From Bacillota bacterium (GTDB taxonomy: Bacteria; Bacillota; Clostridia; Peptostreptococcales; Anaerovoracaceae), in assembly GCA_021769295.1 (NCBI GenBank), contig JAETTD010000001.1, positions 124,001 through 188,000 on the forward strand: DNA of 64,000 nucleotides. The letters are read 5' to 3'. The position numbers were made by a program, and so were the translations under genes. The notes below the pieces were generated by a model that saw nothing but the letters and a program-made list of their open reading frames with translations, was not told the DNA's origin and did not search any database. Below, piece after piece: positions 44,654 through 54,787 of the stretch; the first letter of the stretch is position 1, and every line of letters starts with the position of its first letter.

Positions 44654-44771
44654 AAACTCATTTAAAAAAGCACCTATATATAAGCCATCCTAATATTTGA
44701 AAAGCTATTATTTCATATAAGCACTCTACCGGCATAGATAGGACATATGGAATGCCTTCAAACTATCTATT

Positions 44772-45101
44772 TCAACAATATCTTATTAACTGTCTTGTGT
44801 CAACGCTTTTCTTTGGCGTAATAAATTTTGATGACTCAACAGCGTCAATCAGCAGTTTAAGTTCTGCTAATTCAAAAATGCGGCTTCCTATAAAGTATTT
44901 GTTCTGTGTACTCCTAATTGTAACAATGTCATATCCCAATTCTACGAGTAACTCAATATCGCCCTTAACGGTTTTACGATCAGTAGCAATACCTTTTTCC
45001 GTAAAATATTCGCAGATTTCAGATGTGCTTAGAGGATGTTCTTCATCCATCTTTGCATAAAGTAATTTCAGCAGATTTATCAATCGTTCTTTACTGTTCA
45101 T
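44772..45101 (-). pseudogene. Truncated WYL-domain transcriptional regulator
   Basis: 109 residues covering the N-terminal winged helix (NSKERLINLLKLLYAKMDEEHPL, GIATDRKTVKGDIELLVELGYDI) and the start of the WYL region (KYFIGSRIFELAELKLLIDAVESSKFITPKKS), then a stop where full proteins continue for about 200 residues. No continuation is visible downstream, so I read it as a 3'-truncated remnant, though a shortened DNA-binding protein remains possible. Confidence 0.6.
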
Positions 45102-45105
45102 CTTT

Positions 45106-45381
45106 TTATACTCTTGAATTTAAATATTCCTCGAATTCTTGCTTAAACATCTTTTCACCCATAACATCCAACACCATTCCCGGTATGGCTACCAATACGC
45201 CTATTCCATAGAAGACAAGCTGCATTGGGTATTGAAACAGAGCCATGCTCTGATCCAAAACAAGGGTAGCGAGCACAATGGCACAGCCAATGGCTGCTAA
45301 AACTCCGCCTATAAAAGAATAGCGGTAGCTTTTGGTTTTCTCTGCTTTGCATTTTTGTTTGAATTCTTTTTTGGTCATCAT
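45106..45381 (-). CDS. Two-segment membrane protein, unknown
   Basis: 91 residues with basic N-terminus (KKEFKQKCKAEKTKSYRYS) and two hydrophobic segments (FIGGVLAAIGCAIVLATLVL and MQLVFYGIGVLVAIPGMVL), then an acidic tail. No family recognised. It ends 4 bases before the WYL remnant begins, so both were probably one operon. Confidence 0.5.
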   Translation of the reverse strand: MMTKKEFKQKCKAEKTKSYRYSFIGGVLAAIGCAIVLATLVLDQSMALFQYPMQLVFYGIGVLVAIPGMVLDVMGEKMFKQEFEEYLNSRV

Positions 45382-45528
45382 ATTTCACACCGGCTTTCAT
45401 ATATCCTGCCTTTTATTTGATGAAATTTAAAATGGGAATAGGGTCGTCACACTATAAATAAGTGGACGACACCCTATTCCCTTGGTTTTCCCCGTTTAAA
45501 TGGGATAAGCAGATATTTGCATATCCAA

Positions 45529-46172
45529 TTAGGCAAAGCTTTCCAAATACAAACTCGGGAATTTTAAACAAAAATCTGCCTGCCTTGGTTTATTATGGTC
45601 GTAAAGAATATCAGGATCCATAATAATTTCTTGCGTAATTTTCATTGCAACCGAACCTATACCGCCAATGGGGGCAATACCCATTAGCTCCGGCATGTTA
45701 TAGACCTCTTTACCATCTTCAGTTACAATTGACCCTGTGGCAGTGTGATAAAATGCATAAGTTGGCACTTGAATAGTTTCCAAATCAACATATCCGATAT
45801 TGTAAAAATAACCAGAAGTCCACGGTTCCTTAAATAAACAAAGCGGAGGCAGTAACAAATTATGGAAATCCGCTTTAAAATTAGCCATAGTCTTTTCATG
45901 TGTAATATTTCTAAAAATACATGCAACAATTTTATTTTTACAATCTGGAGTTGAGCAGATATTGAGAATCAATCCATACAGAAATAAATTTTCCCTTGGT
46001 TGGACAACAAAAACATCGCCCGCTTTCAGCTTTGGTCGTTTTCTTTGAATAAAAATAAGTTCATCCGTCATATAACCTTTTGCTTTCAATTGCGCTAATT
46101 TTTTTGCACATCGGGCGTTTGACTGTCTATGCGATCCTTCCAATACTTTTTTAGCGGATCAAATCTCATCAT
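45529..46172 (-). pseudogene. Imm26-like immunity protein, frameshifted in an A7 run
   Basis: The start with a good ribosome site (AGGAGGGAGC before ATGATG, 46172) reads MMRFDPLKKYWKDRIDSQ then TPDVQKN and stops; the rest (LAQLKAKGYMTDELIFIQRK onward, about 193 residues) is in another frame. Joining needs one extra A in the run AAAAAAA at 46099-46105 (T7 on plus). The body resembles Imm26-type immunity proteins (RPKLKAGDVFVVQPRENLFLYGLIL). It starts 12 bases after the original end of the RHS toxin gene, the usual place for its immunity gene. Confidence 0.65.
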
Positions 46173-46183
46173 AATGCTCCCTC

Positions 46184-48240
46184 CTATTGAATTTTTATTT
46201 GTTGATCTTTTAAAAATGCTTTACCCCACGCTACAGCATCATCATAATGGGGATTATCGGGACTTATACTATTAATAATATTTCTCTTATTTAAATAGCC
46301 TCCCTCCTCAATCATAGCTTATTCAACGGCTTTTGCCTGATGGTCAGTAAGAGGCTTTTCCCCATTGTTAAAGATGTTTTCTAAATCATCAAAATGTTTT
46401 TGATTGGGATTTGACTTGCTGTTATGTTGAACTTTTCTCTTATCTAAATCTTGCCTTGTCTTTCCCACATAGGTATATTCATCACCTTCAACACCACGAT
46501 AAACCGTAGCATTACTTTCACCTTTAGCTAACCACGCTTTAGTATCATTAGAGGATACTTGTTTATTTGCGCGTGCAATAGAGTCATCTATAGAAGGCTT
46601 GGGTGACTTGGGTGGATCAACGACACGCTTAAAATCATCGCCATGTTTTGTCAGGTCGCCAAGGAAATCAGCCGCTTCGTCTGTGTATCCCAACGCTTCA
46701 TTGGCCATCCTGCCGCCTTTTCCTGCCGCATCACCGACTACAGGGATACATGATGCCAGCGATAAAAATGCATTGCCATAATCTCCCTCGCAGAAGTAGA
46801 TTGCACCGTTAAGTGCATCGGCAACTTCACCGAAACCGGGAATAACACCTATAGCATCTAAAGTATTGTGAACGACACTTAATGCTAATTGCTTATCCAG
46901 CCTATCAAGCTCGTCACAAAGTTTCTTATACTCGAAATATGCAGCCGCACTTGTGAAAGTGACAACCTTCTTATCTCTTGCATTGTAATAGCTGAAGCTG
47001 CCCTTTTGATTGGGGCTTGTAGGCGCTTTCAGATTGTTTGGCCTTGTACGAACATTTTCCTGAACACTCGCACCACGCTCATAGCTCGCCTGCCGATCAC
47101 GTATGGCAGCCGTTTGCTGATTATGGTTATCGACAGCTTTGTACGTGCCGTATAAAGCCATCCCTACCATCGCAATCCCGAAAAGAAGCCCAAATATATG
47201 ACCACTGGGATCGATTAGGTTGACTGGGTTGTTGCGAGCATAGGTGTACAGATTACGACTCAGCGGATCGTTCGGTTCGCCAAGGTATGTATCCTTTGTT
47301 AAGAATCTGCCGTGTTCCGAATCGTAATATCTTGCGCGAAGGTACTGATATCCGGTAGAAGAATCGGTGTACTCAGCATTATACTGGTACGGATTATTCA
47401 GCGTACTGCTGCACTTTGTGACAACGCCGTATGCATCGTAAGTATATGATACCACATTTCGACCTGAGTTACCAGTCATACTTGAAACTGAGCCACGGCC
47501 ATCATACATATAGTATGCCTTTGTACCGTTAATCGTTGCACTGTTGCGCTGATCACCGTACTCATAGACATTTGTGATGCTTTGGTTGGCGCCGTATTCC
47601 ATCAACACTTGTGTGTACTGTGTATTGACGTCGTTAATATAACCTGTCAGCTCATAATTGATTGAAGCATTTTTACTTACTCCGTTGGGAATCAGCATTT
47701 CGTCTTTAATCATATCATGATCATAAGAAATGCCGCCCGAAGAGTAGTTATAGTAAATGTTTTCAGCCGTACCGCCCATATTGGAGAGGTAAGACGGATT
47801 TTTACGGTAATCCAAACGGAATATTCTATCACCGTTACCGTCATACAAAGCTGCCATGAGCAGTGTGCCGTTTTCTTTTACAGCTTTCAGACGATTCTCG
47901 TTATCATAAGTGTATTCTGTTACCTTGTCGGTATCGCTGCACTCTGATTTAACAAGATTGCCGTTTGCATCGTATGACAAAACAAAATGCTTTTGTCTGC
48001 TGTCACCTTCGCAGTTGCCAATGATGTCAACTGCCTGATTATTGCCGTTATACGAATACTCTGTTTGGCAAAGAATTTTATCGCCGCTCTTTTTCACATA
48101 TGACAACCGATTGCCTGCATTGTCATATGTATAAGTGGTGATTGATGAATCTGTAAGTTCACCGTTTTTCGTGGTGCTGGTTGCAACAGAAACAAGCTGT
48201 GCACGGCTGTCGTAAGCATAAAGGTTTGATATTGGAATTA
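46184..48240 (-). pseudogene. RHS-repeat protein with GIY-YIG-like toxin tip, 5'-truncated and with a nonsense codon
   Basis: C-terminal part of an RHS/wall-associated toxin. YD repeats and the RHS core (YNAEYTDSSTGYQYLRARYY, RNLYTYARNNPVNLIDPSGH) lead into a hydrophobic/variable region and a tip with EYTYVGKTRQDLDKRKVQH, a GIY-YIG nuclease-like motif. At 46319-46321 a TAA interrupts the frame (AKAVE stop AMIEEGG); the frame then continues for 44 codons to TAG at 46184-46186. A CAA-to-TAA change would explain it. The 5' end is cut at about 48240 where DUF3991 sequence begins, with no start or ribosome site. Probably not expressed. Confidence 0.8.
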
Positions 48241-48767
48241 TCCTTCATTATCTAATGCAAAACCTCGCTTATGTGCGTGACGAGGAACTCCGTTCCTATC
48301 GTATCCAATAAAAACGGTATTGTGATAATCTGCAGATTCATAAATCATATTTTGGTTTGCAAATGCCTGCAATACATCTTTATCCACGCCACGGGTTATT
48401 GTCAGGTATGCAAAGACTCTGCACATATTATCGTTTTTTGGTGGCAATTCAAAGGATTTCTTTTCCCTCACAACGGGGGGTGCGATGTTTTAAACGTACC
48501 GCCGCATTCACCAAGCAAGTATTCTACCTCTTCGGGATAAGATTTGTTATAGAATCTTCGGACAAAACCGATAGCATCTCCACCATCTCGTTCGTATTGG
48601 TGAAACCAAAGATTTCCTCTGACAGTGACTTTCTGTGCTCCGTCCTTCCATACAAATTCCTTTCCCGAACGCTTTACAGTTTCACCCTGTGATTCAAGCA
48701 AAGATACAATATCTGTTTGACGTGCTTGCGCTTTTTGCTCGTCTGTGAAATGAATATATGATGACAT
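48238..48767 (-). pseudogene. DUF3991/TOPRIM mobile-element protein remnant, frameshifted and 3'-truncated
   Basis: Starts normally (AAGGAG then ATG 48767; MSSYIHFTDEQKAQARQTDI, GGDAIGFVRRFYNKSYPEE) and resembles DUF3991 proteins of conjugative elements. After about 96 residues the frame shifts near a run of six C (48474-48479) and continues as EKKSFELPPKNDNMCRVFAY up to GVPRHAHKRG, then breaks into RHS sequence at about 48240-48260. A deletion junction has joined it to the RHS gene. Confidence 0.72.
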
Positions 48768-48857
48768 AAATACTCCTTTCCAAAAAAATTTTTAAACTTT
48801 TAAAATAGGTTGAATTTATCCTATTTGTTGTATATAATATAGATGGAGGTGTTTTAA

Positions 48858-49100
48858 ATGAATGTAAACACAAATAATCTTGTATCTATTACGGAAGCAA
48901 ATCAAAACTTTTCAAGAGTAGCAAGGCTTGTTGATGAGAACGGCGCCGCTGTCATATTAAAAAACAATGTTCCCCGTTATTTAATTGTGGATTTTGAGCA
49001 GGCAGAGCAGGAACAGCTTGCAACAAATGAAGATGTACTTTCCATATCAAAACGTCTGATTGCAAAAAATAAACAGGCCTATGAGGTACTTGCAAAATGA
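48858..49100 (+). CDS. Phd/YefM-family antitoxin
   Basis: 80 residues: NTNNLVSITEANQNFSRVARLVDENGAAVILKNNVPRYLIV is the Phd/YefM DNA-binding fold, with a C-terminal toxin-neutralising helix. RBS GGAGG 8 bases before ATG. It overlaps the Doc toxin gene by four bases (ATGA). Intact in an otherwise decayed island, as expected for an addiction module. Likely autoregulates its promoter. Confidence 0.92.
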   Translation: MNVNTNNLVSITEANQNFSRVARLVDENGAAVILKNNVPRYLIVDFEQAEQEQLATNEDVLSISKRLIAKNKQAYEVLAK

Positions 49101-49474
49101 AAATGCTCACCAAAGAACAGATCATTTTGCTTCATCGTGAATTGATAAAAGAAATGGGCGGAGCGGACGGAATTCGTGATGAGGGACTTTTGGAATCTGC
49201 TTTAAGCGCCCCGTTTCAGAGCTTTGACGGCATAGATCCCTTTCCGTCCATACAGCAAAAAGCTGCAAAACTCGGTTTTGGTCTGATAAAGAATCATGCA
49301 TTTGTTGACGGAAACAAGCGTATCGGAGTTCATACTATGCTTGTCTTTCTTGCCTTAAACGGTATCGAAATTGAATATACACAAGAGGAATTATCGGCTA
49401 CTATTCTAAAAGTTGCAGCAGGAGATTATTCATTTGAAAACTTAGTTAAATGGGTTGTAGATCATCAGATTTAA
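49097..49474 (+). CDS. doc: Doc-type (Fic-fold) toxin
   Basis: 125-residue death-on-curing toxin. The Fic-fold motif HAFVDGNKRIG (about 74-84) fits the Doc form HxFxDxNKRxxA, which phosphorylates EF-Tu in the P1 system. Start overlaps the antitoxin stop. A strong terminator follows. The module looks complete. Confidence 0.92.
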   Translation: MKMLTKEQIILLHRELIKEMGGADGIRDEGLLESALSAPFQSFDGIDPFPSIQQKAAKLGFGLIKNHAFVDGNKRIGVHTMLVFLALNGIEIEYTQEELSATILKVAAGDYSFENLVKWVVDHQI

Positions 49475-49510
49475 ATTAACGGCACAGTTATCCGCTGTGC
49501 CGTTAATTTT
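49475..49510. terminator. Bidirectional terminator after doc
   Basis: TTAACGGCACAG pairs with CTGTGCCGTTAA around TTATCCG, followed by TTTTATC; lies between convergent genes. Confidence 0.9.
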
Positions 49511-50852
49511 ATCCCTGTTTAAGCCCGTGAGCTTGTTTTTTCTCGTCAATTTTTCTGTGCAATTTTCTGTCAATCGAATGCTGTTTCCCTTTTCGCTCAT
49601 GTTCTAAACGGTTTTGGATTATACGGCTGATATACTGTAGAAGACGTAATGCTCCCATTACCGCCGACCAATTCCTATTGCTGTAAATACTGTGGAGAAG
49701 CTGCTTGGCGTATTGATTACCATGCTCGGCAGAAGCGGCCAGCCAGCGGATAGCTTCCGCATAGTCACGCTCAACCTCTTTTCCGTAGAGATACAGCTTT
49801 CCAAGCATATATTCTGCATAGTCATTTCCATGCTCAGCGGCGATTTCAAAGTCATATATTGCTTTCGATATATCATTGACCGTATCCTCAGTTAACCGGA
49901 TTTTTCCTGCAAGGTAAGCAGCATAAGAGTTATTCTGTTCTGTTGCTTTTTCAAGATATTCTATTGCTTTTTCCAAATCCTGCGGTATTACTTCGCCTTT
50001 ATATAATAACTTTCCGAGAAGATGCTGGGCAGGAGCAAAGTTTTGATCTGCCGATTCAGTAATCAGTGTTAGCGCTTTGGGAATATTCTGCAAGAGCAGG
50101 ACTCCTTCGAGATAGGTTTTGCCGAGCAGATATTCCGCATGCTGATTTTCTTTCTCCACCGCTTCATTTAGCCACCGCAGAGCATAGTCCACATTTTTCG
50201 GAACTTCTTCACCCTTTAGGAATAGCTTGCCAAGAGCGTATTGTGCATACTCATGGTCTTTTTTTGCCGCTTCAATAAGGCAATCAACCGCTTTGGGGGG
50301 ATTGTAGTATTCCGAATTCTTTCTAAGATACAGTTTACCGAGGCCGTAAAAGGCGTCGGGATTGTCCAGCTTAATGGCTTTCTCAAAGTATTGCTTTGCC
50401 TGCGACAGATCCACCTCTGTGCCGATGCCGTTCAAATTCATCTGCCCTAAACGATAGTACAGCTTATCATCTGCCATGTTTCGTTCGATATCAAGGAAAC
50501 CTTTATATGCCTGGCGATACCATTTGTCTGATGCAGTATTATCAGGAGCAGTGCCGATACCATCCTTGCACATACGTCCAAGTTCATATGCGGCGTAGGC
50601 ATTTGGCTTTTCGAAATGTTCAGCCGCCTTGCGATAGAGACAATAAGCGGTTTCATCATCCTGTTCCACACCCTGACCTCGGCGGTAAAGGCTGCCCAGA
50701 GAATAGGCGGCAAATGAATTGTCCTTTGCCACTGCTTTTCTGTACCATTTCGCCGCTTGTTCATAGTCCTGATCTACACCATAGCCAAAGGAATACAGTT
50801 TGCCGATGCGGTATTGCAAATAATCTTTCTTCTCAGCAGTTGCTTCTTCTTT
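49509..50852 (-). pseudogene. Sel1-repeat tail of a mobile-element protein (probably relaxase C-terminus)
   Basis: About 447 codons, starting just after a TAG at 50853-50855 (KEEATAEKKDYLQYRIGKLY...). At least ten Sel1/TPR-like repeats of 36 residues (AxYxLGKLYLxG pattern), then a basic tail (HERKGKQHSIDRKLHRKIDEKK). No ribosome site is found for the first possible start, and the frame is closed upstream, so the N-terminus has been lost. Sel1 tails like this occur at the end of MobP-type relaxases of clostridial conjugative elements; that origin is inferred. Confidence 0.65.
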
Positions 50853-51000
50853 CTACTCTCAGCGACTTAGGCATCGGAATAATCTTATTAAAATCCACCG
50901 TAGCTAATCCACACTCATCATTCTGAATTGCTTCAAGCATTTCACGGATTTTCTGTTCGTCACCTTTTAAGGTAATAACATTTTTCACATTATTTGGCAT
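50833..51000 (-). pseudogene. N-terminal fragment of a YubB-like (DUF1281) protein
   Basis: 55 residues: MPNNVKNVITLKGDEQKIRE then NDECGLATVDFNKIIPMPKSL, the start of a YubB-type ferredoxin-like domain protein common in conjugative elements. RBS AAAGGAG before ATG. It ends where the Sel1/relaxase sequence begins (about 50840-50860), suggesting a deletion that joined two genes. Confidence 0.65.
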
Positions 51001-51001
51001 A

Positions 51002-52270
51002 TTATTTTATCTCCTTTTTTTCATAAATTTCCTTTATTTTTTCTCCGATAGCAGAAATGACGGGAACGCTTACTGCGTTACCCGCCATTTTGTAAAGTCT
51101 ACCGTCTTTAAGTCCGGTAGCTTGTGCTTTATAAAATTGCTCATCTGTGAAACCCTACAGACGCCAACATTCAAGAGGTGTAAGCTTGCGCACTCTGCCA
51201 TAATGAACAACTCCGTGTCGATCCTGAACGGTGATTGTAAACATAGGCTCATTGGGTTCTTTGATTCTTCGACCTTGCTGCCGAACATTTTCTTTGTCCG
51301 GTGTTAAAATGGCTCTCGGCTCGGATTCTATAAAGACACCGGAATGTTCGCCCTTGTGTTTGCTTATACCGCTATCCTGTCTTGCGGTAATACAGCGTGC
51401 TGTATCTGTCAGTTTTGTATCCTCATTCATATCAATGAAAAAGTATCCTTGAGTATTTCCGGGCGTTACGGTATGCGCAATGTTATCTCCTACTCTGCCA
51501 CGCCTTGAATTCAAATTCGGATAAGCAAGGTCTATGCTGTCACCGGGATGTGCTATCTGATATCCCGTTTTTGTTTTCACTTTAACGGGTATCCCGACTT
51601 CATACAGTCCGCATTTACCACCAAAACCGCCAGCACTGCTTGTCAACGTAATCCCGACTCCGCAATCTGAGTACACACGTTCTCCCTGTGTTCCGGGGAT
51701 AACTTGAATAACAGGCGTTCCATTTGCTTCTGTGAAAGATAATATTTCTCCGGTACATCTGCTTCTAAGATATCCGATAATATACACTCTCTTTCGTGAT
51801 TGGGGAACTCCGAAATTTTTGCTGTTAAGCACTTGCCATGCGACATCGTACCCCAATTCATCCAGCGTACCCAGGATCGTCGCAAAAGTCCTGCCTTTGT
51901 CATGCGAAAGGAGTCCGGGAACATTTTCAAGAAGCAGAAATGATGGTCTTTTAACAGCGGCAATTCGGGCGATTTCAAAAAAGAGAGTGCCTCTTGCGTC
52001 ATCTTTAAATCCTTTTCGCAGTCCTGCGATTGAAAAGCTCTGACAGGGAAAACCCGCACAAATAAGGTCGATATCAGGCAGGTCTTTTGGGTTGATTTTT
52101 CTTGCATCTTCAAAATACAATTCTCCTTTCGGTTCATAAATTGCGTTGTACGCTTGATTTGCATATTTATCAATTTCACAGTGACCGACGCACTCAAATC
52201 CGCCAATAACTTCCAATCCGCTACGGAATCCGCCGATACCCGCAAACATATCAAAAAATCGGATTGACAT
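51002..52270 (-). pseudogene. DNA (cytosine-5) methyltransferase with in-frame TAG
   Basis: C5 methyltransferase: motif I FFDMFAGIGGFRSG, motif IV GFPCQSFSIAG with catalytic Cys, motif VI LLLENVPGLL, motif VIII SRKRVYIIGY are intact. At 51155-51157 a TAG follows ECWRL; the same frame then continues 50 codons through motif X (KMAGNAVSVPVI) to TAA 51002-51004. A CAG-to-TAG change explains it. Without motif X the enzyme is unlikely to work. Start at ATG 52270 with GGGAG 11 bases upstream. Confidence 0.82.
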
Positions 52271-52312
52271 AATCAATCCGACTCCCTTTATTTATATATT
52301 TTTTAACACACC

Positions 52313-52606
52313 TCACATTCTCATGGCAGGAACACTGTCCTCGTCCATATCTTGATTTTCCTCTGCCAATTCTTCTGCTGTCAATTTACGAAAATCGTCC
52401 TCTCCGGGAACAAGCCCTAAGCATCTGCCATTGTCAAAGGTACAGTGAACCGTTCCCATATCATCAACAACTCTGACCGTTCCTCTTGTGTTATCCTCAA
52501 GAGGTCTCGGATCATCACCCATGCTTAGAAGCAATATTCTTGTTCCTGATGGATAGTCCTCTTTCATACACTGTACAAATCGTTTTTTAGCTTCAAATTT
52601 GTTCAT
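52313..52606 (-). CDS. DUF4314 domain protein
   Basis: 97 residues: YPSGTRILLLSMGDDPRPLEDNTRGTVRVVDD and HCTFDNGRCLGLVPGEDDFR are the DUF4314 pattern, a small beta-barrel protein found in clostridial conjugative elements. Function unknown. RBS GAAAGGAAG before ATG. Intact, with neighbours that are mobile-element genes. Confidence 0.85.
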   Translation of the reverse strand: MNKFEAKKRFVQCMKEDYPSGTRILLLSMGDDPRPLEDNTRGTVRVVDDMGTVHCTFDNGRCLGLVPGEDDFRKLTAEELAEENQDMDEDSVPAMRM

Positions 52607-52631
52607 TTTTTCTTCCTTTCTTTTTTAACTT

Positions 52632-53252
52632 TTATTTATACTCATCATTAAAAAATTCAGTCCATACTCCAAAGCGCCGAATTGCCATCGCATTGCATAT
52701 AAGGCTGAATAATCTTTTTGAAATCAATTCTGTATCTGCAAGATCACTTACCGATATGTGTTTTGTGCCAAGATATAAATCTTTCGCACAGCAATATAAA
52801 ATATAGCCATTTGTATTAATACATTTAAGCTTAATTCCTTCAAAATTTATACTTTCTCCCTCTGTGTAATGCTTAACCATATGCCACAGCAGGGGATCGG
52901 CAGTAAGAAGATAGAGGGATGCCATTAATGCAAAATTACTTTTATCTCTTTTTCTGATTGTATTCATAAAAGCTGTATAATGCCTATTATCACGATAATT
53001 CATAGGTGATACCTCTCTTTCATCAAGATATTGTTTAAGGCGGATTACAAACGGCCTGTATTTAATGGATTTCGTCGTTTCAATAATTATCTCTTGATAT
53101 GATGCTGCCCCACTTTGAATTCGCTCGCAGAATAAAGGCGATACTTCTTTTTGACCGAAAACAAACGTCCCATATCCTCTCGGTTGAAAATTCGGTATGC
53201 CAATCATTATTTTTTCGTAATATCTATCAACAGGATTGTCGCTAAAATACAT
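52632..53252 (-). CDS. DUF6075-like mobile-element protein
   Basis: 206 residues. The second half (FMNTIRKRDKSNFALMASLYLL, LYLGTKHISVSDLADTELI) resembles DUF6075 proteins of conjugative elements; the first half (NPVDRYYEKIMIGIPNFQPRG) also fits element proteins and may be from a neighbouring family. No function known. RBS AGGAGATATT before ATG. Confidence 0.6.
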   Translation of the reverse strand: MYFSDNPVDRYYEKIMIGIPNFQPRGYGTFVFGQKEVSPLFCERIQSGAASYQEIIIETTKSIKYRPFVIRLKQYLDEREVSPMNYRDNRHYTAFMNTIRKRDKSNFALMASLYLLTADPLLWHMVKHYTEGESINFEGIKLKCINTNGYILYCCAKDLYLGTKHISVSDLADTELISKRLFSLICNAMAIRRFGVWTEFFNDEYK

Positions 53253-53280
53253 TTACTAATATCTCCTTTTTCTGAAAATA

Positions 53281-53322
53281 AAAAAAGCTCTCGGTTTTGT
53301 AAATAAAAACAAAACTGAGAGC
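53281..53322 (-). terminator. Terminator after ART-like gene
   Basis: Minus strand GCTCTCAGTTTTG pairs with CAAAACCGAGAGC, followed by TTTTTTTATTTT. Confidence 0.9.
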
Positions 53323-53358
53323 AGGTAAAGTCTTTGTCAGCCATTATGAGAATTTATT

Positions 53359-54102
53359 TTATTGCGATAAAATTGGGTTATAATTCATATCTTCACACTC
53401 AATGATATTCGTAAGGTATTTTGGGTCTACAATAACTTCTGATTCGCCACGGTCTTTAAAAAGGGCATATATATATTTTTTATCAATTTGTGCTTCATAA
53501 ATTACACCGTCCTCATCAAACCGATGCGCAAACCATTTAGCAACCTCTTGGTCTAATGTCCAAGAAAGAGCCTTGATATTTTTAGAGTTGTATGAAGTAA
53601 CTCCCCGATAAACAGTCACCTTATCATCAAGTGTTTTGAATTCTTCATACTCATCTTCGTCCATAAGCACAGCAGGATTGGCAGACTTAAACATCAAAAT
53701 TAAATCTCCCTTATTCACTACAGAATCATTATGCGGCGCCTCACACATAACCCATGCGGTTGCAAGTATTGAGGAAAAGTCTTCTGCTGACAAATATGGC
53801 ATAGCATATTTGAGAAAAACCAACCCGTATGATTTGTTTAACATCATATATATCAAATATGGGTTTTTAATTTTATCAATTTCCCTACTAATTGCTTCCT
53901 GTCATATTTGCAGATTTTCTTGATTTTTTGTAATATCTATCATGTTGAAATCTTTCATACCATCTTTCGGTAACATTACTATACCGCAAGAAGTAAAAGG
54001 ATGCTGCACAATCATTGGAGAATAGTCCGTCTTATGGACATCACTCATGAGCATCATTTTTGCAATCAATCGTACCTGTTTGATATCTGTTTTTCTGTCC
54101 AT
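53359..54102 (-). pseudogene. ART-like mobile-element protein split by TGA
   Basis: One frame from ATG 54102 (MDRKTDIKQVRLIAKMMLM, GGAAA ribosome site) is broken at 53902-53904 by TGA (ENLQI stop QEAISRE) and continues in the same frame to 53359. The C-terminal part TVYRGVTSYNSKNIKALSWT and WFAHRF..GVIYEAQIDKKYIYALF resembles ADP-ribosyltransferase-like (R-S-E type) domains found in element proteins. Restored length would be about 247 residues. A single transition (TGG or CGA to TGA) explains the stop. The downstream part could start anew at an internal ATG but has no ribosome site. Confidence 0.65.
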
Positions 54103-54133
54103 TAGTTTTTCCTTTCTTATTTTTAAGCAAATA

Positions 54134-54163
54134 AAAAACACATGGATTTTTCCATGTGTTTTG
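54134..54163 (-). terminator. Terminator upstream of ART-like gene
   Basis: Minus strand AAAACACATGG pairs with CCATGTGTTTT followed by TTATTTGC; probably stops transcripts coming from ssrA. Confidence 0.8.
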
Positions 54164-54265
54164 CTTTTACTTCGTTATGTTTTAGTTCACGTCTCTCCAC
54201 AAAGGGAAAACGCCTATTTTATATCTATGAAACATTACCTTCAAAAACCACCCTATAAAACGGCG

Positions 54266-54290
54266 AAAACCCCGATAAAATCGGGGTTTT
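54266..54290. terminator. Terminator after ssrA
   Basis: AAAACCCCGAT pairs with ATCGGGGTTTT around AAA, 32 bases beyond the tmRNA 3' end on the minus strand. Confidence 0.88.
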
Positions 54291-54321
54291 CACGGGCAAT
54301 ATCTTTTTTATTGCTCAATCT

Positions 54322-54678
54322 TGGTGGAGATGGCGAGAGTCGAACTCGCGTCCGAAAGCATTTCCGCAGAACTTTCTCCGAGCGCAGTCAATGATTTGTT
54401 GTTTTGCCTCGGCAAGCGTTCATTGACAAACTCAAGCCTCGGCTATCCCGTTGTTCCCTCGTGCTGCCGGGCTTTCGCACGAAGTTTTCCTGTATAGTCG
54501 ACGCCGGAAAATGAGCCTACAGGTAAACTCAAACCGACGCGCGGTGCTGAACTAAGCAGCTAATGCGAAATTGTTGTTATTTTTAGCGTTTATATTTAAC
54601 GTGCCTTTTTTAGGTAGACCGGCAAACTACCGCTCGCTTATTCTGTTTCTACACCCCCGTCGAAACCTTTACACCCCC
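54322..54678 (-). ncRNA. ssrA: Transfer-messenger RNA
   Basis: Rescues stalled ribosomes with SmpB. The 5' end GGGGGTGTAAAGGTTTCGAC and the 3' end ATGGCGAGAGTC..CTCCACCA form the tRNA-like domain; GGGGGTG pairs with CATCTCC. The tag frame reads NAKNNNNFALAA then TAG, ending in the ALAA signal for ClpXP. Length 357. Its 3' end borders the mobile island, and ssrA is a known integration site. Confidence 0.97.
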
Positions 54679-54787
54679 ATATGTTTTTCTCACTTCATTC
54701 TATAATATTTATCGATATTTCGCAACATGAAAAAATGTGAAACTTGCAAATCAACAAAATACCCTTGCAGCAAGTGCCCTATTCCGT

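Noticed and set aside
54290..54330. Attachment site duplication of the ssrA 3' end
   Set aside because: I looked for the ssrA 3' sequence near 42.9 kb and elsewhere in the island and found no second copy, and there is no integrase gene.
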